From: Dysgonomonas gadei ATCC BAA-286
Lineage (GTDB): Bacteria > Bacteroidota > Bacteroidia > Bacteroidales > Dysgonomonadaceae
Direction of reading: 5' to 3'
Assembly: GCF_000213555.1 (NCBI RefSeq)
Contig: NZ_GL891982.1
Location: 62,001-126,000 of the forward strand
Length of the DNA: 64,000 nt
The notes beneath the pieces were generated by a model. The model had not been told where the DNA came from, did no database searches, and worked only from the letters and a program-made list of their open reading frames with translations. The position numbers were made by a program, and so were the translations under genes. Shown here piece after piece: positions 8,341 through 18,500 of this stretch. The first letter of the stretch is position 1. Every line of letters starts with the position of its first letter.

Positions 8341-8829
8341 TTAAACGTTCTGTTTTTTCTAACGCGCCATCCGGCTTGTTTTTCATTTTGCGTTGATGCA
8401 AAACGAAACGAAAAATCAAGGCTGCATCCCTCCGGCGACCCAAAACCGCAGCTCCGGTGGGGCAAAATAATACGGAATCATCTTTAGCCGGACTATCAGC
8501 CGTGTATAGCAGCTACCCTATTTTGCCCTACACCTCCGCTTTACGGATTGGGTACCCCGCCTGCGGGACGAGTCCGTTACCGCAATGCGGCGACAAGACA
8601 GTGTATCTTCATGCTTTAGCCCTACGTGCGTCAGCCCTTGCGCATTAGTGACGCAGGCGGGGTACCCAATCCGTTGCAGACGGCGTAGAATCAAACGGGG
8701 CGATAGCCCGTGTGTTTGATTCAGACGGCAAAACGGTTTTGGGTCGCCAAGGAGCGAAGCGCTAGCCTTTTGCTTACTTTTGGGCAATGCCAAAATGAAC
8801 GTTTAAGCGCAACGAAGTGGAGCTGAAAA
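8341..8829. repeat. Structured dispersed repeat, copy A (three-arm inverted-repeat element)
   Basis: Visibly GC-richer than its surroundings and repeated at 22895-23415. Inverted repeats nest. Termini TTAAACGTTC/GAACGTTTAA are at 8341-8350 and 8797-8806. A 14-bp stem GCGACCCAAAACCG pairs 8435-8448 with 8734-8747. Inside it are three hairpins: 8460-8469 with 8519-8528 (GGGCAAAATA), a perfect 22-bp stem 8544-8565 with 8652-8673 (begins CGGATTGGG, ends GCCTGCG), and 8689-8696 with 8714-8721 (AATCAAAC). Homology to copy B continues to about 8829. No transposase is present; it could be a MITE-like element or a structured RNA. Confidence 0.85.
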
Positions 8830-8896
8830 AAATCCAACAATTTTATACGACAATAATAATCTCAGCTACAGATTGAAATGATTACTTATTATAACA

Positions 8897-8932
8897 AAAG
8901 AAGCTGCCCCACCGGGACAGCTTCTTTCTATT
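8897..8932 (-). terminator. Terminator of the aldolase gene
   Basis: AAAGAAGCTG (8897-8906) pairs with CAGCTTCTTT (8918-8927), extended by CCC/GGG. On the minus strand it is followed by CTTTTGTT. It lies about 20 bp after the aldolase stop codon. Confidence 0.8.
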
Positions 8933-8949
8933 ATCTAGGCTTATTAGTA

Positions 8950-9945
8950 TTAAGCTTTTCCTGCACTACCAAGCACTGCTTCAATTTTATGCTTGTATAG
9001 TTTCTTCATGTTATCGCGAGCTGGTCCAAGATATTTACGAGGATCGAATTCGCCCGGTTTAGTAGCAAATACTTCACGTACCGCAGCAGTCATTGCAAGA
9101 CGGCTGTCAGAGTCGATATTGATTTTGCACACTGCTGATTTTGCAGCTTTACGAAGTTGCTCTTCAGGAATACCGATTGCATCTTTTAGTGCGCCGCCGT
9201 ATTTGTTAATAGTTTCAACTTCCTCCTGTGGTACAGAAGATGCTCCGTGAAGTACGATAGGGAATCCCGGAAGTTCTTTTTCACATCCTTCCAACACGTC
9301 GAAACGCAATGGAGGCGGAACAAGGTGACCGTTAGCATCTCTTGTACATTGTTCCGGAGTAAATTTGTTTGCTCCGTGAGAAGTACCGATAGAAATAGCC
9401 AAAGAATCACATCCTGTTTTTGTAACGAAATCCACTACTTCTTCAGGTTTTGTATAAGTGTGGTGTTCTGCAGACACTTCGTCTTCTACACCTGCCAATA
9501 CACCTAGTTCACCTTCAACTGTCACATCGAACTGATGAGCATATTCCACTACTTTTTTAGTAAGAGCTACATTTTCATCATATGGAAGGTGAGAACCGTC
9601 GATCATCACAGAAGAGAATCCTGAATCGATACAGTCTTTACAAGTTTCGAAAGTATCGCCATGGTCTAAGTGAAGTACGATTTGCGGCTTTTCCCAACCT
9701 AAGCTTTTTGCATATTCTACAGCACCTTGAAGCATATAACGCAACAAGATAGGGTTTGCATATTGACGAGCACCTTTAGATGCCTGTACGATAACCGGTG
9801 ACTTTGTTTCAGCAGCAGCCTGAACGATAGCCTGCAACTGCTCCATGTTGTTAACATTGAACGCAGGAATTGCATATCCGCCTTTTACTGCTTTAGCAAA
9901 CATTTCTTTAGTGTTTACTAATCCCAAGTCTTTGTAACTTACCAT
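8950..9945 (-). CDS. fba: Class II fructose-bisphosphate aldolase
   Basis: This zinc enzyme cleaves fructose 1,6-bisphosphate to the two triose phosphates in glycolysis and runs the reverse step in gluconeogenesis. The 331-residue product begins MVSYKDLGLVNTKEMFAKA and shows PAFNVNNMEQLQAI (27-40), the metal/active-site LHLDHGD (about 81-87), SVMIDGSHLPYDEN (about 111-124), EGELGVLAG (about 140-148), the zinc histidine region GTSHGANKF (about 190) and VLHGASSVPQEEV (about 235). Length and sequence fit class IIA-type bacterial aldolases. It stands alone, with its own promoter and terminator. Confidence 0.97.
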   Translation of the reverse strand: MVSYKDLGLVNTKEMFAKAVKGGYAIPAFNVNNMEQLQAIVQAAAETKSPVIVQASKGARQYANPILLRYMLQGAVEYAKSLGWEKPQIVLHLDHGDTFETCKDCIDSGFSSVMIDGSHLPYDENVALTKKVVEYAHQFDVTVEGELGVLAGVEDEVSAEHHTYTKPEEVVDFVTKTGCDSLAISIGTSHGANKFTPEQCTRDANGHLVPPPLRFDVLEGCEKELPGFPIVLHGASSVPQEEVETINKYGGALKDAIGIPEEQLRKAAKSAVCKINIDSDSRLAMTAAVREVFATKPGEFDPRKYLGPARDNMKKLYKHKIEAVLGSAGKA

Positions 9946-9998
9946 TGTTTTTGAATTTTTTATTTATAATAATTATGAATAGAATAAATCCTTTAATC

Positions 9999-10012
9999 GT
10001 TACAAAAGTAAC
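9999..10012. promoter_or_regulatory. GTTAC palindrome next to the aldolase promoter
   Basis: GTTACAAAAGTAAC is a perfect palindrome abutting the minus-strand -7 box. It resembles the GTTAC units of the dispersed repeats and could be an operator. Confidence 0.35.
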
Positions 10013-10019
10013 AAATTTA
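10012..10019 (-). promoter_or_regulatory. -7 box of the aldolase gene
   Basis: Plus-strand CAAATTTA reads TAAATTTG on the minus strand, about 67 bp before the ATG. Confidence 0.5.
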
Positions 10020-10063
10020 TACGATATTAAGTGCCTAAAAAAGATAAAATAACCTAATCCGCA

Positions 10064-10969
10064 TTATTTCCACAATGGGCTTGGATACTCTCCTTTTTCT
10101 ACCAGCTTTTGTAATTTCTCCACTACTCCTGCCCTGTCTTCGGCATATGTAACACCAAACCATTTGGAAGGAGTATCCAAAACTTTCACATCGGCTGTTT
10201 TATTTATTATAAGGTGGTCTACCATCAATGGGATAAAGTATTCAGCCTTGTGATTACCTGCATTTTGTTCAAGGAATTTGACAAAATACTTTTCAGAATG
10301 CTCGAAATAATCAGGAGTAAATCCCCACATATTCATCGATACCGGAGCGTTTTCCGGAATCTCGAACCAGTAATTTTCAGCATCTTTATATTGTATCTTT
10401 CCATCTTTGCGTTCGATGTGCGTACGTTCAACCACGCTTTTCAGAAAATGATTGTCATCTGTTTCGCAAACACCTCTGGCTACTGCCCCGCTTTCAGACA
10501 ATGTATTGCTCAAACGATAGCCTACCATACAATAATGGTTTTCGGTACCATTCATTTTATTTAGTTGCTCAGCCAGGATAGCGTAGCTCTCACGGCCGTA
10601 AAAGTCGTCGGCATTGATAACAGCAAATGGTTCTTTGATAACATCTTTCGCCATCATTACGGCATGATTTGTCCCCCATGGTTTTTGTCTGTCGGGATGC
10701 AGTTCAAATCCTTCTGGCAGATTATCCAGTTCCTGATAAACTACTTCTACCGGAATATGGTTTTCATATTTGGAAACGATTTTTTCACGGAAGTCCTTAT
10801 CAAATGATTTACGGATAACAAAAACAACTTTTCCGAACCCTGCTCTAAGGGCGTCATAAATGGAATAGTCCATGATCGTTTCACCGTTAGGTCCAAGCCC
10901 GTCCATTTGTTTAAGACTGCCATAGCGGCTTCCCATACCGGCAGCTAGTACATACAAAGTAGGTTTCAT
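10064..10969 (-). CDS. Sugar-phosphate nucleotidyltransferase
   Basis: The 301-residue protein is a GT-A fold NTP-transferase of the kind that joins an NTP to a sugar 1-phosphate. The nucleotide-binding loop LAAGMGSRYGSLKQ (residues 8-21) takes the place of the usual GxGxRxxPLTK. KPWGTNHAVMMAKDVI (about 95-110) and the metal-binding INADDFYG (about 117-124) follow. The sequence SLKQMDGLGPNGETIMDYS is typical of a Bacteroidota-specific group whose sugar and nucleotide have not been settled. It is monocistronic with a promoter 34 bp upstream. Confidence 0.88.
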   Translation of the reverse strand: MKPTLYVLAAGMGSRYGSLKQMDGLGPNGETIMDYSIYDALRAGFGKVVFVIRKSFDKDFREKIVSKYENHIPVEVVYQELDNLPEGFELHPDRQKPWGTNHAVMMAKDVIKEPFAVINADDFYGRESYAILAEQLNKMNGTENHYCMVGYRLSNTLSESGAVARGVCETDDNHFLKSVVERTHIERKDGKIQYKDAENYWFEIPENAPVSMNMWGFTPDYFEHSEKYFVKFLEQNAGNHKAEYFIPLMVDHLIINKTADVKVLDTPSKWFGVTYAEDRAGVVEKLQKLVEKGEYPSPLWK

Positions 10970-11002
10970 AATAAATATTTTTCAGTTAAATTTTTGAAGC
11001 CA

Positions 11003-11010
11003 CAAAGATA
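11003..11010 (-). promoter_or_regulatory. -7 box of the nucleotidyltransferase gene
   Basis: Plus-strand CAAAGATA reads TATCTTTG on the minus strand, 34 bp before the ATG at 10969. Confidence 0.6.
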
Positions 11011-11063
11011 AACTTTTAAGGCTTAAATCTGATAAATTTCTACAATTATTGAACTTTCATCTA

Positions 11064-11936
11064 TCAAAAAGGTAAATTTATAGCTTTCAACATCGTACTA
11101 TCTTTTGCTGTCCATCTGTTATCGACGAGTATATAATCTATAGTAAAACGGAGTGTTTTTATTGCTTTCAAAACGCTTGTTGTAGTATCGACATCTACAA
11201 TTTCTCCCTCTTCATACTTGTATTTAAATTTCACTCCGTCTAATGTTAATTCCATTTCAGTGGTGGTTAACCACAAATACGGAAAGTCACCAAAGCCGGA
11301 TGACCATGTGTATTCAGCAATAGGATTCTCCGGCACTTTTTTCAGGTCTCTAAAAAGATGAATATCTGCAGCGCAATATCCGCTACCTGTACCACATGAC
11401 CGAATATAATAGTATTCGCCAACTTTTTTGAACCCATCGAATTGTCCCTGCCAGCAACAATTATAATTGCCGGATGGAAATGTCTTTCGGTCAATCGTTT
11501 TATTTATTATATCTACCTGAAGTACCATATTATCAGGAAAAGAACATGCTTTGTTATCGACATACACCATATAGCGTCCCACATGTTTGTCCTTATAATA
11601 CTTAGCCATTACTTCACTTTCTTTCACTTCATCCCAACGAGTAAAGTCAATGTACGATGATTCGGAACGTATAACACCGTTCCCTCCCGCAAGTTTAATT
11701 AATTCCAATGCGTCCAGCTTCTTCAAGTAGCCGCTTTCTCCTTTGAAAGTACCTGTCCATATATTCTTTTCTACCGGGTATACCCAGTTCGTATAATAAA
11801 TAGAATCGTTCATGTATTTAGATATCGCACTATCCAATTGGCTTATAAACATATCATCCTCAGATACCGATTGCCCGCCTCTGGTACAAGATAAAAGGAA
11901 TATACAAAGAAAAACTATATGGAATATATATCTCAT
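11064..11936 (-). CDS. Hypothetical lipoprotein
   Basis: The 290-residue product starts with a lipoprotein signal peptide (hydrophobic IFHIVFLCIFLLS then C17), so it should be anchored in the outer or inner membrane. The mature part is polar, with a cysteine-rich middle (NYNCCWQGQ and RSCGTGSGYCAADIHLF at about 155-190) that may form disulfides. I do not recognise a family. It lies between the nucleotidyltransferase and the divergent radical-SAM gene and appears to be a single gene. Confidence 0.7.
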   Translation of the reverse strand: MRYIFHIVFLCIFLLSCTRGGQSVSEDDMFISQLDSAISKYMNDSIYYTNWVYPVEKNIWTGTFKGESGYLKKLDALELIKLAGGNGVIRSESSYIDFTRWDEVKESEVMAKYYKDKHVGRYMVYVDNKACSFPDNMVLQVDIINKTIDRKTFPSGNYNCCWQGQFDGFKKVGEYYYIRSCGTGSGYCAADIHLFRDLKKVPENPIAEYTWSSGFGDFPYLWLTTTEMELTLDGVKFKYKYEEGEIVDVDTTTSVLKAIKTLRFTIDYILVDNRWTAKDSTMLKAINLPF

Positions 11937-12117
11937 ATTGCTTTATATTTAGACAACCAGTTTTTTATAGATTTGAATATATAATGTTAAAATTTCAGGT
12001 TAAAAATACATATAATTCTCGACAATAATATAAGCCTGTTTACTTTTCAACATCATATCAAATTTTAATATTATTTGATACAAATCTGTCATCTTAAATG
12101 CTTTCCTTTGTAATAAG

Positions 12118-13380
12118 ATGAATGATAATGTACTCGAAAAACTAAAAGTATTGGCAGAGTCAGCGAAGTACGATGTTTCCTGCTCTTCCAGTGGTACTGT
12201 CCGTAAAAACAAAGCGGGCGGGCTGGGAAATACTGTCGGCGGAATGGGTATTTGTCATAGTTTTACAGAAGATGGACGATGTGTTTCCCTGCTTAAAATC
12301 ATGCTTACAAACTTTTGCATCTATGATTGTGCATACTGCATAAACCGCAGAACAAACGACATTCGCCGGGCAACGTTTACCGTACAGGAATTGGTGGAAC
12401 TCACCATCGAATTCTACCGTCGCAATTACATAGAGGGGCTTTTCCTTAGTTCGGGTGTCATCAATAATCCCGACTATACAATGGAGCGTATGGTGCGGGT
12501 AGTCAAAGACCTGCGCACGGTATACCGCTTCAACGGGTACATACATATGAAAAGTATTCCCGGAGCGAGTCAGGAACTGATAAGTGAAGCCGGACTTTAT
12601 GCAGATCGTATGAGTGTGAATCTGGAAATACCCACCGAAGCGAAACTGAAACTGCTGGCTCCCGAAAAAGATCACCGCAGCGTATATAAACCGATGCGCT
12701 ATATACAAATAGGTATGCAGCAGAGTATCGAAGACCGTCGCAAATTCCGTTCTGCACCCCGTTTTGTTCCGGCAGGACAAAGCACACAGATGATTGTGGG
12801 TGCCACAAACGAAAAGGATAAGGACATTCTACGGGTATCGTCGATCCTCTATCAGCAAACGCAGATGCGGAGGGTTTATTATTCGGGGTTCATTCCGGTG
12901 AATAGTTATGACAACCGTTTACCTGCCCTGAAACAAGCTCCCTTGGTGAGAGAGAACCGTCTCTATCAGGCTGACTGGCTTATGCGGTTTTATCAATACC
13001 GTGCCGATGAAATTGTAGATGATGCTTATCCCGACCTCGACTTAGAAATCGATCCAAAACTGGCTTGGGCGCTCCGGCATCCCGAAGCATTCCCGATAGA
13101 TATAAATAAGGCGGATTATGCAATGATCCTTCGTGTGCCGGGTATTGGCGTAAAGTCCGCGCAATTTATCGTGATGTCACGCAGGCATGGCCGGATAAAT
13201 GCATCGCAACTGAAAAAGATAGGTGTGGTAATGAAGAAGGCGCAATATTTCATTACATGCAATGAGCTGCCAATGTACACTGTCAATGAAGCAACCCCGG
13301 AATATGTTCGCAAAATTCTTACAGAACCGAAGAAAAAGAAAATAGACGACAAACAGCTATCAATCCTTTTCCCCGATTAA
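12118..13380 (+). CDS. Putative DNA modification/repair radical SAM protein (TIGR03916 type)
   Basis: The 420-residue protein carries a CX3CX2C radical-SAM cluster motif (C67, C71, C74 in FCIYDCAYC). It has an upstream conserved GIC...GRC pair (C46, C55) and a C-terminal helix-hairpin-helix at about residues 328-360 (ILRVPGIGVKSAQFIVMSRR), a DNA-binding element. This layout matches the 'rSAM linked to UDG' family (TIGR03916), which is thought to act on damaged or modified DNA although no reaction is established. It is followed after 45 bp by its regular partner. Confidence 0.9.
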   Translation: MNDNVLEKLKVLAESAKYDVSCSSSGTVRKNKAGGLGNTVGGMGICHSFTEDGRCVSLLKIMLTNFCIYDCAYCINRRTNDIRRATFTVQELVELTIEFYRRNYIEGLFLSSGVINNPDYTMERMVRVVKDLRTVYRFNGYIHMKSIPGASQELISEAGLYADRMSVNLEIPTEAKLKLLAPEKDHRSVYKPMRYIQIGMQQSIEDRRKFRSAPRFVPAGQSTQMIVGATNEKDKDILRVSSILYQQTQMRRVYYSGFIPVNSYDNRLPALKQAPLVRENRLYQADWLMRFYQYRADEIVDDAYPDLDLEIDPKLAWALRHPEAFPIDINKADYAMILRVPGIGVKSAQFIVMSRRHGRINASQLKKIGVVMKKAQYFITCNELPMYTVNEATPEYVRKILTEPKKKKIDDKQLSILFPD

Positions 13381-13391
13381 GAGCCTGAATC

Positions 13392-13420
13392 CTTAATTAT
13401 TCATTCTTAATTCCTTATTA
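13392..13420 (+). repeat. Short AATTAAGAATGAA-type repeat
   Basis: CCTTAATTATTCATTCTTAATTCC fills most of the gap between the radical-SAM gene and its partner. It is the same unit seen between nadA and nadB and in the large repeat blocks. Confidence 0.5.
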
Positions 13421-13425
13421 AAACA

Positions 13426-14187
13426 TTGCTTGTCTTTTTTTACGATAAAACATTTGAAGGTTTACTTACCGCAATCTTCGACGCTTATAGCCGGAAAACT
13501 TTTCCCGACAGACTATTAGGTGAAGGAGAGATTGCACCTATGTTTATGGAAGACAGTCATACCATAACCACTCAGGAAGATAAAGCTACCCGGGTATGGA
13601 CTTCCCTTCAAAATAAACTAAGTAAAGGAGCGCAGAATATGGTGACATATGCATGGTTATCGGAAGAAGAAGGAAGTGACGAACTACTGTTCCGGTTTAT
13701 CAGGAAATCATTTGACAGTAAAATATCTATCGAAACCAATTTTGGGGATGAGGATGTACTCAAACTGCACCAACTGGCCAGAAAGGTTTCCCATGAGGAA
13801 TTATATATAAAACAATTCGTACGCTTTCAGAAAGCAGCCGATGATATTTTCTTCTCGGCTATATCACCCCGTCATAATGCACTGCCTCTGGCGATAGAAC
13901 ATTTCAGGGACCGTTTTTCGGACCAGAAATGGGTTATTTATGATCTAAAGCGCAGATATGGCTTTTACTACGATCTGCACACAGTAGTGGAAATGACTCT
14001 CGATAACGATGAACATCTGCTGAGCGGTAAATTAGATGAGAACCTGATGGCAGAAGACGAGAAGATGTTTCAGGAATTATGGAAAGGATACTTCAAATCG
14101 ATGACAATAAAAGAGCGGATCAATCTGAAACTGCAACGTCAGCATATGCCAAAACGCTTTTGGAAATATCTGACCGAGAAACAATGA
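13426..14187 (+). CDS. TIGR03915-family putative DNA repair protein, partner of the radical-SAM enzyme
   Basis: The 253-residue protein matches the TIGR03915 family found beside TIGR03916 radical-SAM proteins. It opens MLVFFYDKTFEGLLTAIFDAY and has the conserved SPRHNALPLAIEHFRDRFSD (about 145-164), WVIYDLKRRYGFYYD (about 167-181) and the C-terminal RQHMPKRFWKYLTEK. In many bacteria this region is fused to a uracil-DNA glycosylase domain; here the protein ends before any such domain. The start is probably TTG 13426, since no ATG precedes the conserved N-terminus. Probable operon with the upstream gene. Confidence 0.85.
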   Translation: MLVFFYDKTFEGLLTAIFDAYSRKTFPDRLLGEGEIAPMFMEDSHTITTQEDKATRVWTSLQNKLSKGAQNMVTYAWLSEEEGSDELLFRFIRKSFDSKISIETNFGDEDVLKLHQLARKVSHEELYIKQFVRFQKAADDIFFSAISPRHNALPLAIEHFRDRFSDQKWVIYDLKRRYGFYYDLHTVVEMTLDNDEHLLSGKLDENLMAEDEKMFQELWKGYFKSMTIKERINLKLQRQHMPKRFWKYLTEKQ

Positions 14188-14245
14188 TTCTCACATCCGT
14201 AAATCCAATTTCAAAGCGCTCAGGATATAGAATACTCCTTTAAAA

Positions 14246-15574
14246 TCAATTATCAGCATCCATATACTTCAAAACCTGACCACTGATTTGCATCAGGGAA
14301 ATTTCACACAGTTTTGTATTAAATTCAGCTTGCACGAGACGTTCTTCCGCTTCCAGTAAACTGTTTTGCGCCTCCCGGAGTTCTATACCCGACAGGTCAC
14401 CAAGTTTATAGCGTTCTATCGCTATTTCGTGGTTTTCACGGGCAGTTTCCACATTCTCCTTTTCCAGATTGGTCAACTCTATATTGTTACGGTAAGCCAT
14501 CCACATATTGGCCAGATCAGCTTTCAGCGACAGAGTGGTTTGTTCATATTCCAGTTGCCTGTTTTCTATTTCGATTTTGGCATTTCGTTGTTTTCTCTTA
14601 CGGTTGAAACCACTGAATAAGTTAAGCCCTACTGTAAATCCATAATTAAGTCCCAATGTGCGCTGATTATCTATGGTTCCTGTATTGTAAATATTCTTTG
14701 TGATGCCATATCCTGCATTGAACTTCAGATATGGATAATTCTCACTCTGGACAGTCTTCAGATCCAATACACTTAGTTTCTTATTTTTGTCGGATAACAG
14801 CAAGAATGTATTGTTAGAAAGCATACCCTGCATTATATCGTTCTGGTCGAGAAACTCGTTGTATATAATAACCGAATCCTTAGTTTCTATCATCTGGTCT
14901 ATCTTCTTCTGAGCCATCAGCTTATTCAGCAATACACGGGACGTGTACAGCACTTCATATTGCTTGATTAACTGTGAACTGTCACTGTTGAAGTCTACAC
15001 GCGCCTGCTGCATATCCAGCCGTGAACCTGCTCCTATTTCATAACGGGCTTCTACTATCCGCAAGCGCTCTTTCGATAATTTCACTGCCGATTTCAGGTT
15101 TTTCAGGCGGATGGTTTGCTGTATATAATTATAATATTCGGAAGTAATATCTGCGATAAAGGTTTCGATAGTAAGCTGTGTATCCAGTTTACCCATTTGC
15201 TGCAACTCTTTCAGCCGGTTGTAATTTGTCTGTATATTAAATCCGTCAAAAATAGTCCAGTTAAGATTTATACCTGCATTGAGATTCTGATTATTCACGC
15301 CATTGTTTGTACTCGTCTCTCCCGACTCCAGTTTCTGCTTTACATTGTTCGATGTACCCGAGTAGCCGCTTGTAAGATCTACCGTAGGTAAATATCCGGC
15401 ATTCCCGATAGTCATATTATTATCGGATACTTGCTCATTATTTCTCGATATACGAATGTCATAGTTATTCATTAATCCCTCCTGTATACACCTGCTCAGG
15501 TCATAAATATTTTGAGCTTGAGATACGGTAGGTAATATAAATAACAGTAATATAGCGAATAAATATTTTTTCAT
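14246..15574 (-). CDS. TolC-family outer membrane efflux protein
   Basis: The 442-residue protein has a signal peptide (LFAILLLFILPTVSQAQ) and two OEP repeats with long coiled-coil helices (about 30-230 and 235-440; LQQARVDFNSDSSQLIKQYE, LREAQNSLLEAEERLVQAE). It would form the outer-membrane channel of the tripartite pump. It is the last gene of the operon, 21 bp behind the RND transporter, and converges on the DNA-repair pair. Confidence 0.95.
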   Translation of the reverse strand: MKKYLFAILLLFILPTVSQAQNIYDLSRCIQEGLMNNYDIRISRNNEQVSDNNMTIGNAGYLPTVDLTSGYSGTSNNVKQKLESGETSTNNGVNNQNLNAGINLNWTIFDGFNIQTNYNRLKELQQMGKLDTQLTIETFIADITSEYYNYIQQTIRLKNLKSAVKLSKERLRIVEARYEIGAGSRLDMQQARVDFNSDSSQLIKQYEVLYTSRVLLNKLMAQKKIDQMIETKDSVIIYNEFLDQNDIMQGMLSNNTFLLLSDKNKKLSVLDLKTVQSENYPYLKFNAGYGITKNIYNTGTIDNQRTLGLNYGFTVGLNLFSGFNRKRKQRNAKIEIENRQLEYEQTTLSLKADLANMWMAYRNNIELTNLEKENVETARENHEIAIERYKLGDLSGIELREAQNSLLEAEERLVQAEFNTKLCEISLMQISGQVLKYMDADN

Positions 15575-15595
15575 ATAATATTGTGATATAATACA

Positions 15596-18500
15596 TTAAC
15601 CATTAACAGCAATCTTTGCGTCTTCTTTTTCTTTCTTCTTTCCTCTATCTGTCGAAATATACAAATACATGGCAGGTACAATAAATATTGTCAGCAAGGT
15701 AGATACCATCATCCCACCGATAACAGCCACTCCCATTGCCATACGTCCGTTTGCACCTTCAGCACTTGCAAATACAAGAGGCAACAGCCCCAGCACGGTA
15801 CAGAAACTTGTCATAAGGATTGGACGCAGACGCTGTACTGACGCACCCTGTATGGCTTCAAGCTTACTCATTCCGGCTTCCTGCCGCTGGTTGGCAAATT
15901 CAACGATAAGAATACCATTTTTGGCTACCAGACCAATGAGCATGATAATCCCGATCTGGCTGAAAATATTCATCGAGATGTCTTTTATGTACATAAACAG
16001 CAACGCCCCTGCAATAGCCAACGGAACGGTAAGCATGATAACGAACGGATCTTTGAAACTTTCGAACTGCGCGGCCAAAATAAGGAATATAAGCAATATA
16101 GCCAGTACAAATGCAAACATCAGACTGGATGAGCTTTCCCTGAAATCTTTCGAGTCTCCGGCCAATGCTGTACGGAAAGTATCATCGAGTGTTTCTTTGG
16201 CTATGCGGTCCATTTCGTTGAGTCCGGCACCTATAGTCACACCCGGAGAGAGTCCGGCGGATATTGTAGCCGAGTTGAAGCGATTGTAACGATAAAGCTG
16301 CGGAGGAGCCACGCTTTCTTCCAATTTTACCAGATTACCTAACTGAATCATACTACCCGTAAGATTTTTAAGGTATATCGATTTCAAATCGACCGGTGTA
16401 TTCCGTTGCTGACGGTTTATCTCACCTAGTATCTGGTATTGTTTTCCGTTCATGTAGAAATAGCCCATACGCTGCCCGCTGAGCGCATACTGGAGTGTTT
16501 GCCCGATATCTCTCGTGCTGACACCCAATACGGCGGCCTTATTGCGGTCGATGATTATCCGCGTTTCAGGCTTGGTGAATTTGAGGTTTACATCTGCCAT
16601 TTGGAATAAGGGACTTTCCTGCACTTTCTGCATAAACAGCGGGATAAATTCCTCCAGTTTAGCAATATTAGGCGCCTGCAACACATATTGTATAGGCATA
16701 CTGGAACGCCGTCCTCCGAATGTAGATTGCTGCTGAACAAAGGTACGGGCCCCCGTTTCCTTTCTTACAGCTTTGGAGAGTTCATCAGCTATTTGCATCT
16801 GGCTCCTGTCCCTTTCTTTAATACCGGATAAATTGAGGTTCACGTTACCTCCCCCAGTCCATACACGCATCGTATTTATGAGTCTTTCGGGAGCTACAGA
16901 ATCGGCTATGACTGCTATTTTTTCGGTATAATTCCTCATATATTCATAAGTAGAACCTTCAGGCCCGCTGGTTCTGATTGTTATCTGTGAGCGGTCTTCC
17001 AACGGTGCCATTTCGGACGGGATAACCTTCATCAGATATACAATTGACACCAATGTAATGATAATAATAGGCCATATGATCACTTTTATGCTCAAAAACT
17101 TATGCAGGGCGTTATGATATCCGTTCATCAATCCGTTGAAAAACGGCTCGGTCTTTCTATAAAACCAATTAGGCTTTTCTTCTTTTTTCAACAATTTGGT
17201 AGAGAGCATCGGGGTAAATGTCAGGGCTACAAAGGCTGATATGAGCACGGCTCCGGCAATTACGAAGCTAAATTCGCGGAAAAGCCGCCCTGTCATTCCT
17301 TCAAGGAATACGATAGGAAAAAATACGGCTACTACGCTAATAGTAGTTGATATCACAGCAAAGAATATTTCTTTCGAGCCTTCTATCCCAGCCTCTTTAG
17401 GGGACATTCCTTCTTCTATTTTCAGATATATGTTCTCCGTGACCACAATGGCATCGTCGACCACCAGCCCCACAGCAAGTACCACAGCAAGCATGGATAG
17501 CACATTAATGGAGAATCCGGCTACATACATTACAAAAAACGCACCTACCAGCGATACGGGTATTACCACGCATGGCACAAGAGTTACACGCCAGTCGCGC
17601 AGGAAGAGAAAGATTATGATAACCACAAGAGCAAAGGCAATATATACGGTTTCTTCCACTTCGGCTATCGATGCGCGTATAAATTTAGTATTATCAAAAG
17701 CCACATCGATAAATACATCTTCAGGCAAGTCTTTTCTCAATTGTTCGAGACGTATCATTGCTTCGTCCGATATTTCTATCTGATTTGCACCCGGTTGAGG
17801 AATGATGACGGTACTTACGGCCGGTACCCCATTACGGCGCATGAGACTGCGCTGATCTTCCGTGCCCAGTTCGGCTGTACCTACATCTTTGAAACGTACC
17901 ACATTAAAATTATCTTCTTTGATAATCATATTGTTAAATTCTTCCGGTGTCTGCATCAGACCTAATGTGCGGATAGTAAGCTCCAGGGCATCGCCCTCTA
18001 TACTTCCCGAAGGCAGTTCCACGTTTTCACGATCAACGGCATTTTTTACATCCATAGGAGTAATACCATACGCGGCCATTTTTACAGGATCGAGCCAAAG
18101 ACGCATCGAATAACGGTTTTGCCCCCATATTTCCACGGCACTCACATTTGGTATTGTCTGTAAACGTTCTTTTACTGTCAGTTCTGCTATTTCACTAAGT
18201 TCCAGCAAAGAACGTTTTTCACTCTGAATACTGATCTGAATAATCGGATTGGCGTCGGCATCTGCCTTCGATACAGTAGGCGGATCGCAATCACGGGGCA
18301 GATATCGCTGCGCACGTGATACTTTGTCTCGCACATCATTCGCTGCTGTCTCCAAATCCACCGAAAGTTCAAACTCCACCGTTATACGGCACGAGCCCTG
18401 ACTACTACTACTGGTCAGTGACCTGATGCCAGGGATACCATTAATGTTCTGTTCAAGTGGTTCGGTTATCTGGTTCTCTATAATTTCAGCGTTTGCACCG

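Noticed and set aside
8518..8793. Minus-strand 91-codon ORF inside repeat copy A, conserved as part of a 125-codon ORF in copy B (23000-23377)
   Set aside because: More than half of the differences between the copies change an amino acid, the frame crosses inverted-repeat stems, and the composition is odd. The open frame is a by-product of the GC-rich structured element.
12000..12212. Minus-strand 70-codon ORF overlapping the start of the radical-SAM gene
   Set aside because: Overlaps the conserved N-terminus of a real gene and has no domain.
12160..12780. Minus-strand 206-codon ORF
   Set aside because: Antisense shadow of the radical-SAM gene, which is clearly the real frame.
15669..16289. 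Plus-strand 206-codon ORF
   Set aside because: Antisense shadow of the RND transporter gene, with no start context or domain.
17196..17783. Plus-strand 195-codon ORF
   Set aside because: Antisense to the RND transporter; Ser/Thr-rich composition typical of reverse frames.
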